A stretch of DNA of 64,000 nucleotides from Paulinella micropora (lineage: Eukaryota > Cercozoa > Imbricatea > Euglyphida), in the NCBI GenBank assembly GCA_009731375.1, contig BJOX01000013.1, forward strand, positions 1,684,061 to 1,748,060, in the 5' to 3' direction. Position numbers and translations under genes: made by a program. The notes under the pieces were generated by a model. It saw nothing but the letters and a program-made list of their open reading frames with translations. It made no database searches and was not told the origin of the DNA. This document shows, one piece after another, positions 8,803 through 20,237 of this stretch (positions are counted from its first letter, which is position 1; each line of letters opens with the position of its first letter).

Positions 8803-10290
8803 AGCCCCCTCATTGCTTTTCGATGATTCTTTTGTCTACGCAAGGAAGACGCAGGCAGAGGCTCATCTGGAGTTGCGGTGTTTGCGGAATTTCTGTGCTG
8901 GCATCGGGGCGAACTTGCACGAAGTAACGACGGCGCGCGCCTTCTTCAAAAATAATGATTTACCGGACTTGGTGTGATGATACCTCCCCCCCCCCCCTTC
9001 TCCCTTTCCCTCCAAGCCGTTGCAGCGGGATAGCTGTTAGATGACTGGTACGTGCCGGGTAGCTAGTCTGGCTAGGACGCGCGCGGCTAGCGCTAGCTTA
9101 ATCTATTTTAAGTATTGTCCTAAACCCGCTTGATACGGCTAGTACTACGTTTCTTTTCACCCGGCATGAGTCAATGCTGCATCTATCTGTCCTAGTGGAT
9201 GACACAGTCGCATACCTGGAGGCAGGCCATGCATATGCCTACAGCACCACTCGCAACTGCGCGTTAGGGGGTCAACAGGCTGCGCAAGTTTGCTGAGCTT
9301 TCAGCACTCGTGAACACCTCATCCGTTTGTGGGAGCCCACTGCGCAAATGCTGGAGCTGTTTATAACCTGTGTGATCCGAATCGCGCAAGTAGCTGTGGG
9401 CACTCTCAAGGTATATCTCTACGAGGCGGAGGCGCGCCAATGTGGGCAACGAGTGGCGGCAATGTGCGCGTGCGGCGTGGACCACGAGGAGTTCAGCCGT
9501 CACTCATGGCTGGGGCTGCAGAAGCTGTGGCAACGCGTGAAAGCGCTAGTTCTGAACAAGTTGGACAGTGTAGGGGTGCTGCTTGGACGCATAGGCGACG
9601 GCGTGGGAGCTGTTGCGCAAGGGCCGCAAGTCGCCGCTCCCCTCGTCGAAGCTGCCACAGTCGTTCTTCTTGTACCAGGCGCAGCCGGCCGCTATCCTGG
9701 GCGTAGTGGACTAGTACTGAGAGCTGTGTACCACAGACGGCTGCCGCGGTGGGCACGTTCTTCAACTTGCTGATGTACCTGTTGCTGGACGACGACGATC
9801 GACCCGGGAGATGCGATGCTGCGCCAGACCGGGGCCGTGACTGCTTGGAGATCTTGGAGCAGGCGCGCCAGCTGCTGATCGGCGAGCTACTACCTGCAAT
9901 TATGAGCCACGGAAGAGCAAGCTCGGAGATTCGATCGAGACGATAGAGGATGTAAAGCTGTAGGCAAGGTCGTGTGATGCTGACCCTGAGTGTGCGTCAA
10001 CCTTTGCAGGAATCGACGAGCATGTCGCTGCCCGGCATGGGTCAGCTTTATAACAACAACAACAACAACAACAGCAACAACAAACAACAAAAGCAACAAC
10101 GTTAACAGCAACAAAAGCTTAAGGCGGGCCTCATCAAGTGTTTCTCTTCATGCTTCTTATTTTTCTTCTGCCGCATTTTCTTGTTCACATTTTCATTCTT
10201 TTCTTTTGCTATACCTTATTCTGGAGATCTTCCTCCTTTTGTTTGGGGTGCTTCGCATTTGTGGACTGAGAGGCTTTCGGCCCTTGGTGG
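8803..10290. other. Repeat-derived sequence, possible recombinase remnant
   Basis: No intact gene. Around 9327-9560 (plus) a frame contains AVGTLKVYLYEAEA and KLWQRVKALVL, weakly recalling the N-terminal domain of the recombinase at 12112-12486 (SVGSLKVYLRSK). A run of CAA repeats lies near 10050-10100. Nothing else is recognised. Confidence 0.3.
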
Positions 10291-11560
10291 CCTGGAGTAG
10301 TGCAGGGTCGCATGAACCTGGCTAGGGCGGGCCGCGGCTTGCGGCAGTCGCTGCTTGCGACAGTTACACTTAGTATATGAGTTTTCATTGACACATAGCT
10401 ACACCGCCCTAAATTCTAGCGACCGGTTTGCACTCGCTCGGCTTGAGTGGCGCCCCGGCATGGGCCTTGGCTTCTTCAGTTCACCGTCGGAGGCATTTGT
10501 TTATTAAATCAACTCTTGCGGCACTCGAACATTTAATGTAGATAAATACATGCATATGTGTTTATCATTGTTACATTTCAAGTATAGCGAGCTTTATTTC
10601 ATAGCGGCCATGTTTGTTCTTTTCGTGTTGTTTCTAGTGGCTGCTTTTGCGGTTGCTTGTGTGGTGCCACTAGCTATGTGGTCTGACGTTCTCGTTTTCC
10701 CTTTTTGCGTTGTTTTCTCCCATATCGCTGGGAATTATATCTTTTTACTTCACCACTCGTTTTGCTTCCGGGGGATCCACAAATTGACAGTGCTTTCTTT
10801 TTGCTTCATAATTCTTTTTCTTGGCTTTCGTTGACGTTTGCTTCTCCCTCCCTTCCCTCCCTTGTTGAGGCCAGGAGTAGTGTCAGGTGGTGACCCTGAC
10901 TAGAGCGGGCTGTGGCTTGCGGCATAGCATATCGTAGCGACGATGTTAATACTCCGTTCTATACTCCGGATAGTGCAGGCCTGGAGTAGTGCCGGGTCGC
11001 ATGAACCTGGCTAGGGCGGGCCGCGGCTTGCGGCAGTCGCGGCTTGCGACAGTTACTTAGCATATGAGTTTTCATTGAGAAATAGCTACACCGCCCTAAA
11101 CTCTAGCGACAGGCGGATAAAGCCACCCGGCACTACCTATGGCGCATTGCATCTATGATGGCCAAAATGTACTAACCTGAAATAAAGGGTGGGAGGGAGT
11201 GACAAAACGAAAATCGAATGCGAGACGAAAACTGAGAGAGAAAGCATCAATAAAAACTGAAAAGCTTGTCAGTGTCAAACTTAGAAAGTCAGAAGAATGA
11301 CCAGCAAATACGGCAAAGAACAAAAATAAAAGCCATTAAAAATGTGTCAGTTACGAAAGCAAAAAGCCAACCCAAAAGTAACAGCCAACAAAGACGAAAC
11401 GGCTCGAAGCGCCGACGAAACAGCTAAGAGCAAAAATGAGGCATAACAGTCGCCCGGCAGCCGGCTTTGACCGTTATTAATAAAGTTTAACCAGGACAAA
11501 CACGTGCCGTATTTATCTACATTAAACTCTAACATAAGTTCGAAAGCCAAATTTAATTTA
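10291..11560. repeat. Direct and inverted repeats of the DIRS-like element
   Basis: A block of about 140 bases starting GGAGTAGTGC at about 10294 recurs at about 10983, both including GCTAGGGCGGGCCGCGGCTT. A TTAATGTAGATAAATAC word at about 10533 occurs inverted at about 11508. Such arrangements fit the inverted and internal complementary repeats of DIRS elements. Confidence 0.45.
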
Positions 11561-11725
11561 AAGACAATGGACTAAAGAAACAGCTTGCCCATGCCGGGTG
11601 AAGCGAAGCAAATTGTACTAGCTGTACATAACAGGTTTAGGACGAAGCCAAGAAATTACAAAGCAAGAGTCCTAGCAGGATAAAGCCACCCGTCACTACC
11701 TATGGCCCACCCAGGGCAAATGTCT

Positions 11726-12486
11726 CTACTTGAAAGTTTCCAAAATGTTCCGCTGCTCCTGCAGGATTTCATCGCGATGAGTCTCGATATAGCGTCGGAA
11801 ACAGTCTGAGGACCAACGGCCGGCCATCATGATTGCAATATCGAATGCACCCGCCAGCTTCAACGACTTCGCACCTCCCCTACGCAATGAAATCCCATTG
11901 AACTTTGTGCCATCATCAACGCCCGCTCGCGCAAGCAAAGCTCGTGCGTCGATAACAAAACGAGCTCTCTCAACTGGATTCCCATCTGCCCATCGAAACA
12001 TTGGCTGCGCTTTGCCTCGATTCAGTCCAACAGATAGCGCCGAAGACTTCAGTCGACGAAACCAGAAAACATGTGATAGCATCATACAGCTGAGATCAGC
12101 CAACCATACGTCTACGCCACCTCTGAACAATTTATCTCTGGGCCCAAGCGGTATGCATGAGTTTTGAGGCGCTCGCACTGTGCGCTTGCGGAAGATGGCG
12201 GCGAGACTTTCTTGCTCATATATTTAGACGGTTCGAAAACAGATCTGTTGTCCTTGCCCTTCCTTTTGCTACGCAAATACACTTTCAACGACCCCACTGA
12301 TATCTGGCCAGTAACGTAAGTCATGAACAAGATCAGAAGAACCGGGTCGGGGTCCCACCATCGGATTGCCCACGCATCTGAAGCAAAAGTCTCTGCGAAC
12401 GCCTTCAGACGATTGACCCCCGACGTGTAGCTACGAGTAGTGTTGTCAGCCAGCCCGCTTTCCAAGTAGCCCACGGCCTCATTCAC
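11726..12486 (-). pseudogene. DIRS-type tyrosine recombinase, frameshifted
   Basis: Two overlapping frames form one enzyme. The first (12486 to 12112) is the helical SAM-like N-terminal domain, including NTTRSYTSGVNRLKAFAETF and GQISVGSLKVYLRSK. The second (12178 to 11726) carries the catalytic part: GISLRRGGAKSLKLAG with the box II arginine, MMAGRWSSDCFRRYIET with the GRW motif, and the final tyrosine. A frameshift lies between about 12178 and 12112. Sequence that would carry the first catalytic arginine is not evident, so some may be lost. The product integrates the circular DNA of DIRS elements. It directly follows the RNase H frame, with TGA and ATG adjacent at 12483-12486. Confidence 0.65.
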
Positions 12487-13127
12487 CAGCCAGCCTGCGG
12501 TCTTGGCAGCCGGGTGACCTTCGAACCAAGATTGAAAGATCTTTCGCTCGCTAGAAGGCGCGCCGCCTTCTCAACCTGCCCACTGGCCAAGGCATCAACA
12601 ACACATAACTGCTTTCGTTCGGCACGAAACGCGAGCACACGGATGCTTCGTTCGGCAAACAACCACAGATAGAGATCTAAGATAGACTGCATGCCAGGTG
12701 TAGGGGAATGAGCTTTGGCAATACATATGCAAGATGGCGCACAATCCCCGACAACACAAAAGCGCACACATCCTGTCTCCTTATGCACTTCCCACACAGC
12801 TTGCAAGTAATTGAATAACTCGCGCCTTGAAGCCCCGTCATCGCCGGACTCGGTCACAAACAAGTCTTCGTCTTCGTCCCTCCACTTTGATCCTTGCTCG
12901 ATTTTTCCGACTCCAGCTGAGGCGACTAACCATGCTCGCCCAAACCGCGAACTCTTGCTATGGCTCGCATCGCCCCAGATGGTAATGCACTTGCTATCTC
13001 CTTCCCATGTTAAAGTTTCTTGGTTGAATGTCCCAGTGCGATGCAAGTCAGTGATGGAAAAAGCGCCTTCCGTGCGCTGTAACAACTGTGCTGCCCAAGT
13101 CGCCCCGCTCTGTACGCGCGCACTCAC
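12483..13127 (-). pseudogene. DIRS-type RNase H domain fragment
   Basis: About 214 residues. The RNase H acidic positions are visible in ITIWGDASHSKSSRFG, in ASRRELFNYLQAVWEVH, in FCVVGDCAPSCICIAKAHSP and in VVDALASGQ. The order matches RNase H domains of DIRS and related retroelements, which degrade RNA in the RNA-DNA hybrid. The reverse transcriptase expected upstream is missing: the frame begins next to the (GAA)n tract. It is therefore a truncated copy. Confidence 0.6.
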
Positions 13128-13134
13128 TCTGCCC

Positions 13135-14168
13135 TCTGCTTCTTCTCTTCTCTTCTCTTCTTTTCTCTTCTTTTCTCTTCTCTTCTTTTCTCTTCTCTTC
13201 TCTTTCTCTTCTCTTCTCTTCTTTTCTCTCTCTTTCTTTCTCTCTCTCTTTCTTTCTCTCTTTCTTTCTTTCTTTCTTTCTTTCTCTCTCTCTCTCTCTC
13301 TCTCCTCCTCCTCCTCCTCCTCCTCCTTCTTCTTCTTCTTCTTCTTCTTCTTCTTCTTCTTTCTTTCTTGCTTGCTTTCTTTCTTTCTTTTCTTCTTTCT
13401 TTCTTTCTTTTCTTCTTTCTTTTTTCTTTCTTTCTTCTTTCTTTCTTCTTTCTTTTTTTTCTTTCTTTCTTTCTTCCTTCCTTCCTTCCTTTCTTTCTTC
13501 CTTCTTTTTTTCTTTCTTTCTTTTTTTCTTTTTTTCTTTCTTTCTTTCTTTCTTCTTCTTCTTCTTCTTCTTCTTCCTTCTTTCTTCTTCGTCTTCTTCT
13601 TTCTTCTTCTTTCTTCTTTCTTCTTCTTTCTTTTTCTTCTTCTTCTTCTTTCTTCTTTTTCTTCTTTCTTCTTTTTCTTCTTCTTCTTCTTCTTCTTCTT
13701 CTTCTTTCTTCTTTCTTCTTTCTTCTTTCTTCTTTCTTCTTTTCTTCTTCTTCTTCTTCTTCTTCTTCTTTTTCTTCTTCCTCTCCTTCTTAACTCCCTT
13801 CTTCTTCCTTCTTCTGGAATATTCTTTCTTCTTCTTTTCTTCTTCTTTTCTTCTTCTTCTTCTTCTTCTTCTTCTTCGTCTTCTTCTTCTTATTCTTTTC
13901 TTCTTCTTCTTCTTTTCTTCTTCTTCTTCTTCTTCTTTCTCCTTCTTCTTTCTCCTTCTTCTTTCTCTTTTCTTCTGTTCTCTTTCTTCTTCTTTCTCTT
14001 CTTTTCTTCTTCTTTCTCTTCTTTTCTTCTTCTTTCTCTTCTTTTCTTCTTCTTTCTCTTCTTTTCTTCTTCTTTCTCTTTTTCTTCTTCTTTCTCTTCT
14101 TTTCTTTTTCTTTCTCTTTTTTCTTCTTTCTTCTTCTTTCTTCTTTCTTCTTCTTTCTTCTTCTTTTG
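13135..14168. repeat. (CTT)n / (CTTT)n polypyrimidine tract
   Basis: About 1 kb of CTTCT, CTTT and CTT repeats on the plus strand. Long open frames of Ser/Phe/Leu exist in several phases but are only translated microsatellite. The mirror tract at 51780-54240 is purine-rich on the plus strand. Confidence 0.9.
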
Positions 14169-14316
14169 ATCATGTTCTGCAATTGGTATCTCGGCCTGAG
14201 CTCTGGTTTTTAGTTGCTATCCGGCCATAATTTGAATGCTATGCAGGGCTGCATATGCTCAGCATCAGCGTGGCTTTTACTTTCACTAAGTTTGTTTAAA
14301 AAAGGGGGGGGGGGGG

Positions 14317-17300
14317 CCGGCTTGACAATCGCAGCCGCGCCCTCAACGCCACGCTCGCGTCCCTGGTCCTGCAGCAGGCCACGCTGCGGGAGCAGGAGCA
14401 GCGGCTGGCGGGGGACCTGAACGCGTCGGTGCGGCGGGCGGCCGACGCCATGCGCGAGTACCAGGACCGGCAGGGCGAGCTAGCCGGCCAGTTTGAAATG
14501 CAGACCCAAGGGGTCCTGCAACTCCTCGACGACTACAACGACCACCTAGCGGCGGACGTGCAGGCGCTGCAAGCCCTGCTGCAAGCCCTGCTGCGGCAGC
14601 TGGGGCGGGTCGGCACGGAGCAGGCCGCGCTGCTGGGCGAGTACACCGTGGACCTGGCGGGGCTCGTGGACCTGGCGCGCGCGACGCTGGCCGAGATCCG
14701 CGAGTTGCAGGTGCGCGAGCGCAACCGCCGCGCCCTGGCGCGGGCCCTGTTCGACTACGCCGCCCTCGCGCTGCGGCAGTACGGCACGCAGCTCTTCGCC
14801 GAGGGGGGCAGCGCGCCCCGCGGCTCGGCGTGGTTCGCGGAGCGGGAGGACGCGTGCTGGTTCCGCTTCACCGTGGTGCTGCAGTTTGCGCAGAGCCAGC
14901 TCGGCGGCCTGCTGACCGAGTCCCGCAACTTCTCGGCCTGGGCCCTCGAGGACCCCGAGGTCCGGCTGCAGTACCAGACCTACGCGCCGAGCGCGGCGGA
15001 GCGGCGGCCGCCCGGCGGCGGGGCGGCCCGGTCGCTCGAAGAGTACTGGAGCCTGCCGGGGCTCACGGGGGGCGGCGTGTTCTCCCGCTACGCCGCCGAG
15101 GTCGCCCGGGTGTCCGCCCTGCCGCTGCAGTGGCTGGTGCTGGGCACGGTCCGCTTCTTCTGCCACCCGGAATTCCTCATGGAGCAGTCGGACAACTGGT
15201 TCACCTTCCGGGACATCATGCAGCTGCTCGGGCCCGCCGACTGCACCGTGCCCGGCTCCCTCACGGCCCCGCGCGCGCCGGGCGACTGCAACTGTTGGCT
15301 CACGGCGACCAGGCAGCGCTGCCTGCGCACGGAGCAGGGGCTCGGCGGCGTCCGGTGGAGCCGGGCGCGACCGACGAGGCCTTCCTGGACCTGACCAACG
15401 GGGGCGCGTGCAACCAGGCGTCGGACCTGACGGCGGCCTTCTACTCCTTCTTTCCGGGCTGGCCGGCCGTGGCGACGCTGCGTTCGTTCGCGGAGCTGAA
15501 CCAGCTGCTGCGCGCCTGGTGCGAGCAGTCGTCCCTGCCCGACCAGACGGGGGCGAACGCGTCGTACGCCAACACCAACCTGTACCAGCTGTCACGCGAG
15601 GCGGAGCTCGGCGACGCGGCCGGCTCGCAGGAAAAGCTCGGCGTGTGGCAGCGCCTGGCGGCGGCGGGGACCGGCGCGCAGGCCTGCGCGACGCACTGGG
15701 CCGACCTGGAACCCCAGACCAAGCAGCTGCAGGAGCGCACCGGCAACCCGCGGGCCTACACGTTCCCGCTGCTCTTCTACAAGAGCGCCCAGTTCGCGAC
15801 GCAGTTCTTGCGCCTGAAGCAGCTGAGCCGCATCTTCCTCGAGGTGTACGGGGACCTGCCCGACGACCTGAGCCTGGGGGAACGGGCCTTCTTCACGGCC
15901 GCCCCCGCGCAGACGCGCGCGCCACAGCTCCCGCCGCCGCTGGCCGCGCTGGAGTGGGTGCCCCCGCCCCAGCCCCAGCGCTGCGCCACGTTGACGGCCG
16001 CCTTCGCCACGCCCGAGCTGCTGCCCCTGTGGCTGCTGCGCCACGTGGAGACCAGGCAGGCCTTCCGGCTGCGGCTCACGGACCCGCGCACGGGGCGGAC
16101 GCACGAGCGCGCCCTGGAGCCGGTCCGGCGGCACCAGCTGCCCGAAGAGTCTATGCTGGTGCTGGGCTACCTGGCCTGCCTGCACTTCTGGTGCGGCTTC
16201 CAGGCCTGCTACGGCCTGGTGTACGACGTGCTGCAGTACAAGGTCAGCGGCCACCCGGTCGCGGCGCTGCGCTCGACCGACTACGCGCTCTTTACGTTGC
16301 GGGACCAGGACGGGCGGCCGGACCAGAACGCCCACATGCTGTACCCGCTCGAGTGTGCGCGGCCCTGGGCGGGCGGCGCGTGCGCGCCCCGCAACGTCCT
16401 GAACCGCCCCCGGGTCCCCCTGGCCGCCGCCGACGACAACGCCGCCCGCGCCTGGAAGGAGCAGCACGGCAGCGCCCGCTTCGAGCCCGCCCGCGCCGGC
16501 ACCACCCCGGCCGACAGCCGCAAGCGGCTGCGGGAGCCGGACGGGGGGGGGCCGTGGCAGCAGCGCCGCTGCGAGGACGCGCAGGAGCGGGGGGAGGGGC
16601 CGCTGTGCGAGCTGCTGCGCACGCACTGGTGGCCCGAGGTCCGGTTCTGGGAGGGCGAGACCCTGGACAACCTGGGCGGGGAGTCGGGGCTGCTGCGCCT
16701 GGGCCAGCGGACCTGGAACGAGCGCCTCACCTTCCGGGTGCCGGGCAACGCCTTTGCTCGCCGGGCGGACCTGCGCAGCGCCTGCCCCAGCGCGGCCCTG
16801 GCCAAGCTCGTGCCCCGGGCCGGCGGCCAGGAGCCGGGGCTGCGCCTGGTGCTGGACTACACCGCGCAGGAGGCCGGGTCCCGGAACGGGAGCGGGCTGT
16901 ACGTGGCCCTCACGACGACGGCCGCCAACGAGACCGTGGCCGCCGAGCTGCACGCCGCGGGCCGCTACGTGCTGGACGTGCCCGGCACCGACGCGCCGGC
17001 CGAGCGTGTCCGGGCCCTGGCCGCGGGCACCAGCGGCCTGGTGGGCGCCCTGTGGTCCTTCCCGCACGGGCCGGCGGAGACGCCCCCGGGGCCCGCCGCC
17101 GGCTGGCCCGCGGCGGGCGGCGTCCGCTGCTGGGACCTGTCCCTGGACCAGACGCGCTACGCGCCCGCCGGCTCCTTCTTCACGGCCCACGTCGACAGCG
17201 CGCCGGCCGTGGGGTCACAGCTGGCGCAGCTCCAGGGGTGCATAGTGGCCGCGGCCGCGGCCGCCTCCTTTGCGGCCAGCGCGCGCGTGCAGTCGACCAT

Positions 17301-18171
17301 GGGCCTGCTGCTCGGGCTCGCGGGCGCGCGGGGGCTGGACCCGGAGGTGCAGGCCGAGCGGCTCAATGGCTGGCATAACCAGCAGGACGCCCTGCGCGAC
17401 AGCATCCTCCGCGCGCTGGCCCTGAACCGAGCGCAGGTGCGCGACCGGGCCGAGGCGTACCAGGACGTCGCGGCCGCCGTGGCGCGCGCCCTGGCGGCCG
17501 CCAAGAAGGCGCTGCGGGGCTACGACGAGGACGAGGCCAGCCTCCGCCTGGCGCTGAACGAGACCAGGGACCGGCTGGCCAGGGCAAAGCAAGAGACAGG
17601 GAAGCTCGACCAGCTGCGCGTGCGTGCCAACGAGCTCACGGCCGCCGCGGGGGCGGCGCTCGCGAACCAGGGCCTCTTTGAACAGGTGCTGGACGCCTTT
17701 GTGGACACGGAGCGGCCGCCCCGGTACTTCAACGGGCTGGGCGTGACGCCGCTGGCGCCGCCCTCGCCCGCCAAGCAGGACGCGCTGGCGCGCTTCGTGG
17801 CCGCCCTCAAGCAGTTTGGCCAGGACTTCTGGGAGGGGCTGCAAGAGACGGTGCGGGCGGTGGCCGACTGTGTGAAGAAGGCCATCCTCACCTGTCTGCC
17901 GGACATTTGCCCGCGAGACAGAAAACCGCTGGGTTTCATCCCCGTCCCGAACCGGGGCCTCTTTAACCGCAAAGTACCTCCGTGCCTAATTGTCCGGCCC
18001 CTGTATTTCATCGGAGTCAACATCCTGGTGGTGGTGGTGGTGGTGGCGGTGCTCTTTTGTGTCCTCCGGTGCGTAGTGTGCGGTGGCTGTGGCAGAAGAA
18101 GCCGGCAGGGGGTCCCCACCCTCCGTGGCGGGCGGGCGCGCCAGGAACGCGCCGGGCGGCGAGTGAACTAA
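14317..18171 (+). pseudogene. Large type I membrane protein of GC-rich virus
   Basis: About 1280 residues in two frames. The frame is open from the end of a poly-G run at about 14316 (no start codon, so the N terminus is missing). It shifts by one base between about 15340 and 15370, then runs to a TAA at 18171. The first 150 residues are a heptad-rich coiled coil. Cysteine-rich segments follow around 15240-15330, and further helical regions lie near 17370-17660. The C terminus holds one membrane segment (GVNILVVVVVVAVLFCVLR, about 18020-18075) and a short basic tail. This is the layout of a virion surface or fusion-type glycoprotein, but no family is recognised. An AATAAA lies 29 bases after the stop. 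GC exceeds 70 percent, unlike the flanking DNA. Confidence 0.6.
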
Positions 18172-18199
18172 AATACACGAGGTGCGGCACCAGTTTTTA

Positions 18200-18205
18200 A
18201 ATAAA
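18200..18205 (+). terminator. Candidate polyadenylation signal
   Basis: AATAAA shortly after the stop of the membrane protein gene. It is consistent with transcription by host RNA polymerase II. Confidence 0.5.
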
Positions 18206-18349
18206 AGAAAACCAAACTCAGAGGTTGGCGGGTACTGACCGACGCCGGCCGAGCCCGTACGAGGGGGTGTCTCTCTCTCTCTCTCTCTTGCTTGCTTGTT
18301 TGCTCTCTCTCTCTCTTTCACCCGCACACCGACACAGACGCCACGGTTT

Positions 18350-19881
18350 TTAGCATGCCAGCTGCTGCGCCCAGTAGGAGTAGTAATTCGACAAGGAGGG
18401 GTCGTACGCTGGGGGCGCCGACGGGCCGGGGGCGTACGCGGAGGTATCGAGGGGGGGCGCCCAAGCAGAGGCTAGAGCCGCCACCTCCGGGTGTGCCGCC
18501 GCCGCGCCGCCCGTGCGCTGGGCCGGGGGGGGCCACACACGGGCTGCGCCTGCTGCACGTTCCAGCACGCTGTGCAGACAGAGGAGGGCTGGCTGGGCTC
18601 CGCCTGCTGCGGCTGCTGCACTGGCCGGCACGCGGTGCAGACAGTCCACGACTGGCTGGGCTCCGCCTGCTGCGGCTGCTGCACGTTCCAGCACGCTGTG
18701 CAGACAGAGGAGGGCTGGCTGGGCTCCGCCTGCTGCGGCTGCTGCACTGGCCGGCACGCGGTGCAGACAGTCCACGACTGGCTGGGCTCCGCCTGCTGCG
18801 GCTGCTGCACGTTCCAGCACGCTGTGCAGACAGAGGAGGGCTGGCTGGGCTCCGCCTGCTGCGGCTGCTGCACTGGCCGGCACGCGGTGCAGACAGTCCA
18901 CGACTGGCTGGGCTCCGCCTGCGCCGGCTGCTGCGCTTGCTGCACGTGCCGGCACGCGGTGCAGACAGTCCACGACTGGCTGGGCTCCGCCTGCTGCGGC
19001 TGCTGCACCAGGCAGCACTCCGTGCAGACAGACGGCTGCTTCTCGGATTTAGCACGGGTCCGGTGCTCCTGGCAGGTCGTCCAGCTGACGGACGACTCCT
19101 TGGGGTCTGTCTGCGCCAGCGGCCGGTGCTGCTGGCAGGTCGTGCAGAAGAAAGTCGACTCGCTGAGCTCCGCCTCTGTCGCTGGCTGCTGGGGGGGCTC
19201 CTGTTCTCGCAGCTTCCGCACGCAGCTCTCGCACCTGAAGGTGGTGCTGCGCGAGACCGAAACCTCCTCGTGCGCCCCCGCGAGAGCGGGCTGCCCCTGC
19301 CGCAAGCAGCTGCGGCACACAAAGGTGGTGCTGCGCGAGACCGAAACCTCCTCGGGCGCCCCCGCGAGAGCGGGCTGCCCCTGCCGCAAGCAGCTGTGGC
19401 ACACAAAGGTGGTGCTGCGCGAGACCGAAACCTCGGGCGCGCCCGCGGGGGCAGACCGCCCGCCCCCCGGCGGTGGCTGCCTCTGTCGCAGGCAGCTGTG
19501 GCACACAAAGGTGGTGCTGCGGGAGGGCTCCCGCGCCGCGTCACAGCTGACACAGATCCACGGCAGAGTGACGCTGGCCTGGCCCCCGGGAACAGGCTTC
19601 GGCGCCCCCCGCAGCACCTCCTCGGCCGCCTTGAGGGGCACTAGCCCCGCGGCGTAAAACAAGATTTCCGCCTCGCCTGGCGGGGCACCCTCCATGGACA
19701 GCTGGACGCTCTGCGGGTCCAGGACGGTATCCCCCAGCTCCTGCCGGGCTTGGGCCAACCCCCGGCAGAACTCCTGGTACGCCGTGACGGGTACTTTGAA
19801 GACATGCGCGTCCGCCTCCACCTGCAGCGTCTCCCGGACCGCCGACGTCAGGAGCTCTGGCACGGGCGGCGACCCGGACAC
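18350..19881 (-). pseudogene. C-terminal part of CxxC tandem-repeat protein
   Basis: This continues the gene that starts at 21614, across the join at 19959-19968. It has two repeat families. The first is four copies of SRSTTFVCHSCLRQGQP-like units (about 19210-19540). The second is about nine 21-residue units of the type SQSWTVCTACRPVQQPQQAEP (about 18540-19070). Each unit has one CxxC pair, like serial zinc knuckles. Near 18530 a poly-G run shifts the frame. The downstream frame ends at 18350 with a Pro/Tyr-rich tail that contains PSAPPAY. No family is recognised. It lies tail-to-tail with the membrane protein gene. Confidence 0.55.
18556..18995. repeat. 63/126-bp coding tandem repeat
   Basis: A 126-bp unit (two alternating 63-bp halves, 21 codons each) is repeated more than three times with almost no differences. 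It encodes the alternating CTACRPVQ and CTACWNVQ units. The uniformity implies recent unequal exchange or gene conversion. Confidence 0.85.
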
Positions 19882-20237
19882 TGACAGAGAGTCGGCCGCG
19901 CCACGCTCAGGGACCCGGCTACCAGCCTGTGAGTCGCTCAGCGCTACCGACGGCTCGGNNNNNNNNNNTCCATGGACAGCTGGACGCTCTGCGGGTCCAG
20001 GACGGTATCATCCAGCTCCTGCCGGGCTCGGGCCAACCCCCGGCAGAACTCCTGGTACGCCGTGACGGGTACTTTGAAGACATGCGCATCCGCCTCCACC
20101 TGCAGCGTCTCCCGGACCGCCGACGTCAGGAGCTCTGGCACGGGCGGCGACCCGGACACTGACAGAGAGTCGGCCGCGCCACGCTCAGGGACCCGGCTAC
20201 CAGCCTGTGACTCGCTCAGCGCTACCGACGCCTCGAC
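19694..20237. repeat. 265-bp segment duplicated around a 10-N join
   Basis: Positions 19694-19958 and about 19972-20237 are nearly identical, with a few substitutions, on both sides of the N run. It is most likely an unmerged contig overlap or two alleles, not a real tandem duplication. Confidence 0.75.

Larger units (their letters stand above)
7460..14316 (-). mobile_element. Degraded DIRS-like retroelement and associated repeats
   Basis: Reading the minus strand from 14316, this block holds a short unique end (14169-14316), a long (GAA)n tract, RNase H, tyrosine recombinase, a non-coding part with internal repeats and inverted repeats, and a conserved end (7496-7680) followed by poly-T. 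Parts of it recur at 51454-54600: 7496-7680 matches 51454-51640, 10742-10850 matches 54490-54600 and 14169-14300 matches 52130-52250, all inverted. RNase H followed by a tyrosine recombinase is the signature of DIRS/Ngaro elements. The reverse transcriptase is not visible, so this copy is incomplete. The outer limits are uncertain. Confidence 0.6.

Noticed and set aside
10550-10893. Hydrophobic 94-codon frame resembling a membrane protein
   Set aside because: It lies in a T-rich non-coding part of the DIRS-like element that recurs inverted at 54490-54600 without the frame.
12811-14230. Long Ser/Phe/Leu open frames over the pyrimidine tract
   Set aside because: They are translations of CTT/CTTT repeats, open in several phases, with no codon structure.
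14546-17844. Antisense open frames of 200-530 codons opposite the membrane protein
   Set aside because: Expected shadows in DNA of very high GC; composition is Arg/Ala/Gly/Pro without domains.
18292-19657. Plus-strand Cys/Leu/Arg repeat frames opposite the CxxC repeat gene
   Set aside because: Both strands of a 63-bp repeat stay open; the minus frame is chosen because it continues into the non-repetitive zinc protein and has the ATG at 21614.
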